From: Chromera velia
Lineage: Eukaryota > Sar > Chromeraceae
Assembly (NCBI GenBank): GCA_018398765.1
Contig: JAHBMJ010003154.1
Location: forward strand, 1 to 13,033
Reading direction: 5' to 3'
DNA length: 13,033 bases
Of this stretch, positions 8,433 through 13,033 are shown one piece after another. The first letter of the stretch is position 1; the number at the start of each line of letters is the position of its first letter. The notes beneath the pieces were generated by a model that worked only from the letters and a program-made list of their open reading frames with translations, did not search any database and was not told the DNA's origin. The position numbers were made by a program, and so were the translations under genes.

Positions 8433-9660
8433 ATTTGGTATGTCATTCTGTTCCCTCTCTTTTCTTCCTACACACAAACCAACAGAGAGAAGAGAACCAA
8501 AACAGAAAAGACAACACAAGGAACGCTTACCAGGACGACTCACTCAGTCTGAGACAACGTGTGCCTGCAGGGGGGCGCGAAATCGAAATGTGTTGACAGA
8601 CCGGAGAGACAGCCATGAGGACAGCCTGACAGACGGAAACTATGTTCTTACTTTTCTGCTCTTCTCTCGTCTCGTGCATGAGTCAACGAGACAGACCAAT
8701 AGGCAAACAGATGGACTTTTACGCTCTTTTCTCTTTTTCACGTACCCAACAAACCGCGGAAAAAAGAAAAAAACTAAGCTTAAGAAAAAATAAATAAATA
8801 AAAAAATAGAGAAAGAAAGAAGGAAAGAAAGACAGAAAGAAGGCAAGAAGGAAAGAAAGACAGAAAGACAGAAAGGAAGAAAGAAAGAAAGACAGAAAGA
8901 CAGAAAGACACAAAGACACAAAAACAGAAAGACACGATCACCCAGACAACACGGGAAGGGAGACCGAAAGGCGTAGAGTTAAGCACCCCTTGCGTCTTAC
9001 ACATCGTGACAGGATTTCACAAGATCACTGAAATCACAAACTATGTGAGACAGACAGGTAGACAGAAAGATGGACGATTTATTTCTTCTTTGCCCCTTTC
9101 TCTTTTCACAGACGGAGTGTATGTTTCGTCTTCTTCAAGCACGCAAACAGGCAGGCAGGCAGGCACGCACGCACGCAGACAGACTGACATTATGTTTATC
9201 TTTTTCATTGTTGTCTTCTTTTCATGTAGAGACAGACTATGCTATTCTTTCTCTTTCCTTCTTCTCTTTATGCACAAAACAAAGAGAAAAAAGAAGAGAG
9301 GAAGAAAGAAACAAACAAAGATACTTAAAAGAACAACAAGGCAACCCTGACAATGTAGGCAGGGGCCTCGAAAAGTGTGAAGTCAAGTGCACCCTCTACA
9401 CCTACCGATACATAGATAGACAAACAGTCAGGCAGACAGCCAGGCAGGCAAGCGGACAAACAATATAGTTTTTCTTTTCCTTCGTTCTTTTCAAGTACAA
9501 AACATACAAAAAGGTCAGACTAGCCGCACAGACTACCGGTTTATTCTTTTCCCGCCTTCTCATCAGACAGGCAGAGACAAAAAGACCGACAGACAGACAA
9601 ACAAAGAAACAAAAAGAGAGACAGACAAGACTTGCGGGAAGAGGAAACGGACTGCTCAAA
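8433..9660 (+). repeat. Degenerate tandem array of GACAGAC and polypyrimidine modules
   Basis: The region alternates purine-rich, GACAGAC/GGCAGGCA-like stretches with T/C-rich tracts that often begin TATGTTT or TTTATT and end near TTTTCA(C/T)G or GCACAAAAC. Tracts start near 8433, 8640, 8716, 9079, 9119, 9190, 9238, 9466 and 9538. Spacing varies from about 40 to 360 bp because a GAAAGACA-type simple repeat (about 8805-8935) and other insertions expand some units. Frames across the region are short and compositionally repetitive, so I do not call a gene. Origin by slippage and divergence is likely; several tracts followed by AG resemble 3' splice sites. Confidence 0.55.
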
Positions 9661-9727
9661 GCAAATTGCGTCTGACAGATTTTTTTATGAAAGCGTCATT
9701 CCCTTGCACGCATTCCTAACGCTTGCA

Positions 9728-10609
9728 CTATGATGGCACGTGAGAGGTCACACCAGCAGGCTTCGATTGGGAATTAAAATTCTTGGAAGGAAAGACAATT
9801 CGGTTCCACTCAATCATTGTGTCGTTTGGAATCTTGGCGTGCGGCACTCTTCTCGGAACGTTTTGCTGAATGATGGCGTCTATCATTTCCCTCCCGACCA
9901 GCGATGGGTGCAGGTACCAATCTTCAAAGGGTTCACCTTCCAATGCAACATCGCTCACAGCCAGCACGTACCCATTTCTTTCGAAAATTGTGCGGGCGTG
10001 TAGACGGGTGTGATGGACGTCTGTATTGTACACGTCATGCTCGAAAGTGACAGAAGCGAATCTATACCCTCTCGAGAAGACGTCTCTTTCCAACAGGAGC
10101 AACGCTTGGAGGGTGGCGCCGGTCGCCTCATCGAAATCCAATTGCAAGTAGTCAATGTCATTCGGGGCACTGAGGGAATGAAGAATCGCGGGATAGTTCA
10201 ATTGGGTCCCATCCCCGATCACATAGTGGCTTCCTGGCCGGGCCATCGCATACTCCCCTGCCCTCTCACCCAATTCCACCATCAACCCACGCCAGCTGAA
10301 GCCGTGCTCCAGAACGAAGCTGTTGCTGAAGTGAATCGGACTGGCAGCTCCGAGTTCAAGGAAATACCCATTGCGCTTTCCTTGAGAAGCCCAAACGGCA
10401 AAAAGATCTTGACCCGCTTGACCACGAAACATGTTCAGAGGAATGCCAAAGTATGTGTGCATTTCTGGCGGTGTAGCGTTGGAGGATCGGAACCCCAACA
10501 ACCAGTCCATATCACAGGAGTCCTTCCCACCTCCCAGTGAACAGCTCTGAGCTGCGGGCTGCCAAAAATGCAGAAACAACACCACCAGAACTGCTTGGAG
10601 CGTGCCCAT
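9728..10609 (-). CDS. Secreted FkbM-like methyltransferase, divergent subfamily
   Basis: The 293-residue product starts with a signal peptide (MGTLQAVLVVLFLHFWQPAA, cleavage probably near residues 20-22) and has sequons at 44-46 and 262-264, so it is probably secretory. It matches the layout of FkbM-like proteins that carry a GQxGQD entry motif: GQAGQD (63-68), SAM-site GYFLELGA (81-88), SNSFVLE (95-101) and WRGLMVE (106-112). These are followed by DYLQLDFDEATGATL (153-167) where the family usually has LDxEGxE, then VTFEHDVY (187-194). The Gly and second Glu of that hallmark are replaced here, so activity is not assured. The start ATG has A at -3; the stop is TAG. It lies head-to-head with the glycosyltransferase gene and shares its strand with the larger methyltransferase upstream in the window. 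O-methylation of a glycan is inferred from family and context. Confidence 0.78.
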   Translation of the reverse strand: MGTLQAVLVVLFLHFWQPAAQSCSLGGGKDSCDMDWLLGFRSSNATPPEMHTYFGIPLNMFRGQAGQDLFAVWASQGKRNGYFLELGAASPIHFSNSFVLEHGFSWRGLMVELGERAGEYAMARPGSHYVIGDGTQLNYPAILHSLSAPNDIDYLQLDFDEATGATLQALLLLERDVFSRGYRFASVTFEHDVYNTDVHHTRLHARTIFERNGYVLAVSDVALEGEPFEDWYLHPSLVGREMIDAIIQQNVPRRVPHAKIPNDTMIEWNRIVFPSKNFNSQSKPAGVTSHVPS

Positions 10610-11211
10610 TTTCAGACTTCAAACACTCGGGCGTTGCTACGACTTCCGGAAGGTATATTAATACAGAGCTTCAATACATGCGATGCTTTCTTGACGTTTT
10701 TCTGGAGTACCGTAGACATCCCAACTACCATTTGAACGCTGGATGGAACAGAAGTGTGTGAATCAATTGAATCCACTAACCCCATCGTCGAACTTATAGT
10801 GTGGAGAAGGAAAAGGCGAAGATACGCGCCCGACGATCGATCCGTCTACGCCATGCATATCCATGCATGCATGTCTACGGCCGTCTCTGAATTCACCTGC
10901 ATGCATAGCCGTCATATAGCCGTCATTGGCCGCGTCCACAACGCCATGCACCGTCTCGATCGATCCGATCAGACCGACATGGTCGGATGATCGAGCCAGC
11001 ACTGGAATGCACTGGATAGCACTGGCCCAGCAGAATGCATGATGTCAGCGTATGTTAAGCATTGTTAAGCCTACTGTCCCCCTTGATCAGGTGGTACCGA
11101 GAAAGGATCTTGGATTCAACGTCTTCTTCCTTATGATTCTTCGGGAAAGTGGTCGGAATTTAATGGAAGGGCTCTGGTAAACATTCTCGTCTGTGTGGAC
11201 AGAATCAAAAA
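10610..11211. promoter_or_regulatory. Divergent intergenic region, candidate bidirectional promoter
   Basis: This 602-bp spacer separates two divergently transcribed secretory-enzyme genes. It holds ATGCATGCATG (10863-10873), TGCATGCAT (10898-10906), CCATGCAT doubled at 10-bp spacing (10851, 10861) and TAGCCGTCAT doubled at 11 bp (10906, 10917). It also has GCACTGG tripled at exact 10-bp spacing (10999, 11009, 11019) and TGTTAAGC doubled at 10 bp (11053, 11063). ATCGATCC occurs at both ends of the TGCATGC block. Reading frames here are short and unconvincing. Confidence 0.45.
10654..10665 (-). promoter_or_regulatory. Possible TATA-like element for the divergent methyltransferase
   Basis: Read on the minus strand this is TATTAATATACC, about 45-55 bp before the start codon at 10609. 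Such AT-rich motifs are easy to find by chance; the spacing is plausible but short if a 5' leader is present. Confidence 0.25.
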
Positions 11212-12909
11212 ATGTGTCTGATGCTCCGGTTGTTGTTTTGCGCTGTCTGGGTCCTTCCAGCCGAAGTGATTGCGCAGAGCTTTTGCGCCTCACAGAACCG
11301 GGTCGCCGGTGATTCTACCCCGTCTCATGCGGCATGTTCGCTCTCGAACGTTTGCGTGAACCGAAGAGGTATCACGTGGTATCTTCGGCACGAGGAAGAA
11401 GCAACCTCGATTCTGGAGGTGAATGGCGGAATGGAGCACAGCTCCGTCGGAGCTGATTGCTCCGGAAGCTGCCGTGTGAAGGCCAGAGATTTGTTCACCA
11501 GGGTAAAGATCGGAATGGTGTCCCCGAGTTTGGGGAACGAAAAGAGGGCACACATGTCCTCTTCCTCTGGTTGGAAACCCGAGACCAGAGGCATAGAAGA
11601 TCTGAAAGCGATCTCCCCTCCCCCCATTTTCCGCAACGAAACACTTGTGCTTGCCACACGCGCCTCCGGGTCCGACAACGCGGGTGTTTTCATGGCGTCG
11701 GTGCTGGTGCCGATTGGGGGGCTGCTGTCGATTTTCGGTCTCCGCAGCAGCGAAGTGCAGGTCGCGTTTGCGGACGACTGTGAGACAGGGGTGAAGGGGC
11801 ACTCCCTCGCGCTGTGTCAACTGTTCTCCTCCAAATACGTGCGCTTGCTGACCGGCAAATCGCCCCTGACAATTCCCGTTTTAGATTCGGCAGAGACTCT
11901 CTGCTTTCCTCAACTTGTTGTCGGGGGTTCTCCTTTCTTTGACCCCTACTGGAACGGCTTTGACACTTTGAAGAAACGGCCCCTGCAGGTCCCCAGAGAG
12001 GCGTTCCTCTCCGGGGTGGACTCTGTGCGTCAAGCCGTCTGGAAGAGGCTCGGCCTCACGGAGACTGCGTCCTTGCCCCCTCACAGGGCGAGAGATCCAC
12101 TCCGCGTGACGATGGTTCGCAAAAGGGAGGGTCGACCAGGCACGACGGGGGGCATGATTGTGAACTGGGAGGAGTTGGGAGCCTTCGTGGAGCGGGCACT
12201 GGGGAAGGACGTCCTGTTACGCATGGTGGATTGGGCAGAGACAGGGGCAGAGGCGGGAGTCTGTTTGCTGTCAGAAACGGATGTGCTGATCTCGCCTTCC
12301 GGGGCGAACGTGTTCGAGGGGCTTTTCCTGCCTCCCTCCGCCCTGACTCTATTGCTTCCTTCCTGCGGTCGCCAATGGACCGACTTTTGGGTCGACACGG
12401 GTGGGGAGAAGACGTGTGAGATTGAACAGTTGCCAGGAATGGCTGACGGGGCTGAGCTGGTATTCTCGACAATTGGGTGCAGTCACAGAGACCTGGACAT
12501 TGTTCCCATTCTGAGGGTTGTGCCCTACCGGCCGCTTCAGGAAGAGATCGTGCTGGGCTCCAAGTGCGGACGGGTGGACTTCCGTCTGGTGCCTGAGCGC
12601 GTCCTCTCTCTGCTCTGTGCACACATTCCCCTGCAATGGATGGGAAGAACGGGAGGGGAAGGGGAAGGGGGGTCGTGGGTCGATTTGGCAGTTGCCGGCT
12701 CCGGTCGTCTCCCTGACGGCAGCCTGGCCGACGTGTGCGGTCGGATGGCCTGGAGAAACCCTGAGGTGAAGCCGCCGACATTTGAGTTCGAGACAGTAGC
12801 AACCTCCTCTGCAGTTGGAAGAGATGAAGGTCCGTTTTGTTGTTCCGACCTTTGCTTGATTTTCTCATTGCTTCTTTCCGTAGAATGTTTTTTTTCCTGG
12901 AAGGCTTGA
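11212..12909 (+). CDS. GT61-like secreted glycosyltransferase
   Basis: The 565-residue product begins with a signal peptide (MCLMLRLLFCAVWVLPAEVIA, cleavage near 21-23). It has a sequon NET at 142-144. The body resembles glycosyltransferase family 61 (DUF563), whose members add xylose, arabinose or GlcNAc to glycans. An N-terminal Rossmann-like part contains VLVPIGGLLSIFG (164-176) and FPQLVVGG (232-239). It is followed by RVTMVRKREGR (298-308), NWEEL (318-322) and the family signature region DVLISPSGANVFEGLFLPP (357-375). In typical members this last motif reads HGAGL and an earlier one NxxH; here they are SGANV and NAGV, so both histidines are absent. A C-terminal hydrophobic stretch (about 547-560) is either a membrane segment or an unspliced intron. 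Start: ATG after an A-rich leader with A at -3. The family call is good; enzyme activity and sugar are unknown. Confidence 0.74.
   Translation: MCLMLRLLFCAVWVLPAEVIAQSFCASQNRVAGDSTPSHAACSLSNVCVNRRGITWYLRHEEEATSILEVNGGMEHSSVGADCSGSCRVKARDLFTRVKIGMVSPSLGNEKRAHMSSSSGWKPETRGIEDLKAISPPPIFRNETLVLATRASGSDNAGVFMASVLVPIGGLLSIFGLRSSEVQVAFADDCETGVKGHSLALCQLFSSKYVRLLTGKSPLTIPVLDSAETLCFPQLVVGGSPFFDPYWNGFDTLKKRPLQVPREAFLSGVDSVRQAVWKRLGLTETASLPPHRARDPLRVTMVRKREGRPGTTGGMIVNWEELGAFVERALGKDVLLRMVDWAETGAEAGVCLLSETDVLISPSGANVFEGLFLPPSALTLLLPSCGRQWTDFWVDTGGEKTCEIEQLPGMADGAELVFSTIGCSHRDLDIVPILRVVPYRPLQEEIVLGSKCGRVDFRLVPERVLSLLCAHIPLQWMGRTGGEGEGGSWVDLAVAGSGRLPDGSLADVCGRMAWRNPEVKPPTFEFETVATSSAVGRDEGPFCCSDLCLIFSLLLSVECFFSWKA
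12830..12883 (+). other. Candidate 54-nt in-frame intron near the GT61 3' end
   Basis: The segment begins GTCCGT and ends TTCTTTCCGTAG, with a pyrimidine-rich 3' half. It is 18 codons long in phase 1, so removing it keeps the same stop codon and leaves GRDE-ECFFSWKA as the C-terminus. Retained, it encodes the hydrophobic PFCCSDLCLIFSLLLSV stretch. The 5' splice match is only moderate, so an exonic membrane segment cannot be excluded. Confidence 0.45.
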
Positions 12910-12917
12910 AGTTGAAC

Positions 12918-13033
12918 ATGACTCGGCGCTCTTCAGTCGTTTTTGCGATGGTCGCCTATTCTCTTTCGGCGCTTTCTCTTTTTCTGTGTTGTGGTACTAG
13001 TGTGTGGATATCCCCCCCCCCCCCCCCCCCCCC
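12918..13033 (+). CDS. Possible partial ORF with signal-peptide-like start
   Basis: An ATG 8 nt after the GT61 stop opens a frame that stays open to the window end (38 codons). After MTRRSS it encodes a strongly hydrophobic run (VVFAMVAYSLSALSLFLCC), then enters the terminal poly-C as polyproline. It resembles an N-terminal signal or membrane segment. A separate gene so close behind another would be unusual in a eukaryote. It may instead be a chance frame in the GT61 3' UTR or a further exon reached by splicing. Confidence 0.22.
   Translation, partial: MTRRSSVVFAMVAYSLSALSLFLCCGTSVWISPPPPPP
13012..13033. repeat. Terminal poly-C run
   Basis: At least 22 consecutive C up to the last base. Like the poly-G at 331-360 it marks a place where sequencing or assembly may have stopped. 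Confidence 0.9.

Noticed and set aside
7958-9185. Regularly spaced repeats checked as a CRISPR array
   Set aside because: Units are simple-sequence, variable in length and have no conserved repeat with unique spacers; the setting is eukaryotic.
10763-11002. Overlapping ORFs on both strands in the divergent spacer
   Set aside because: They arise from quasi-palindromic ATGCAT and GATCGATC repeats that keep both strands open.
12056-12919. 287-codon minus-strand ORF opposite the GT61 gene
   Set aside because: Arg/Pro/Ser-rich antisense of a GC-rich gene with no motifs; the plus strand carries the family signatures.

Overview
This window looks like nuclear DNA from a eukaryotic microbe. It has three long, apparently intron-poor genes whose products start with secretory signal peptides. 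The genes are separated by kilobases of non-coding DNA full of microsatellites, homopolymer runs, small foldback repeats and AT-rich stretches. There is no operon structure, no ribosome binding sites and no prokaryotic signature. The GC-rich genes in microsatellite-rich spacers, the recurrent TGCATGC motifs and the secreted FkbM-type methyltransferases would suit a chromerid alga such as Chromera velia or a related protist. That placement is an inference and was not tested by any search.

Layout. Positions 1-1328 are a 313-bp perfect inverted repeat whose right arm starts immediately after a single N (1015). This is probably an assembly join. Between the arms lie a 30-nt poly-G run and a 241-bp MITE-like foldback element (568-808). 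Positions 1329-5015 hold no convincing gene: a pyrimidine-rich stretch, AT-rich DNA, a GC-rich hairpin (about 2623-2675) and a cluster of GCACC motifs (4658-4740). Positions 5016-6476 (minus) encode a secreted FkbM-family methyltransferase. Positions 6477-9727 are intergenic: three copies of a 50-bp repeat, a GGCCGGCC/TGCATGC repeat, an AT-rich stretch full of short doublets offset by 10 bp, large CA/GA arrays, and a degenerate tandem array of GACAGAC and polypyrimidine modules. Positions 9728-10609 (minus) encode a second, shorter and more divergent secreted FkbM-like methyltransferase. A 602-bp divergent spacer with TGCATGC motifs and phased repeats separates it from a plus-strand GT61-like glycosyltransferase (11212-12909). 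A possible signal-peptide ORF starts 8 nt after that gene and runs off the window, which ends in poly-C.

How the genes may work together: all three products appear to enter the secretory pathway. Two resemble sugar-modifying O-methyltransferases and one a GT61 glycosyltransferase. A reasonable inference is that they act in the ER/Golgi on the same class of cell-surface glycan or wall polysaccharide; the second methyltransferase and the glycosyltransferase could share a bidirectional promoter.

The most unusual signal is not a gene. In intergenic DNA, 6-9 bp words recur again and again as pairs or triplets offset by almost exactly 10 bp (sometimes 9 or 11), near one helical turn. I noticed this by eye, and it needs an autocorrelation test.
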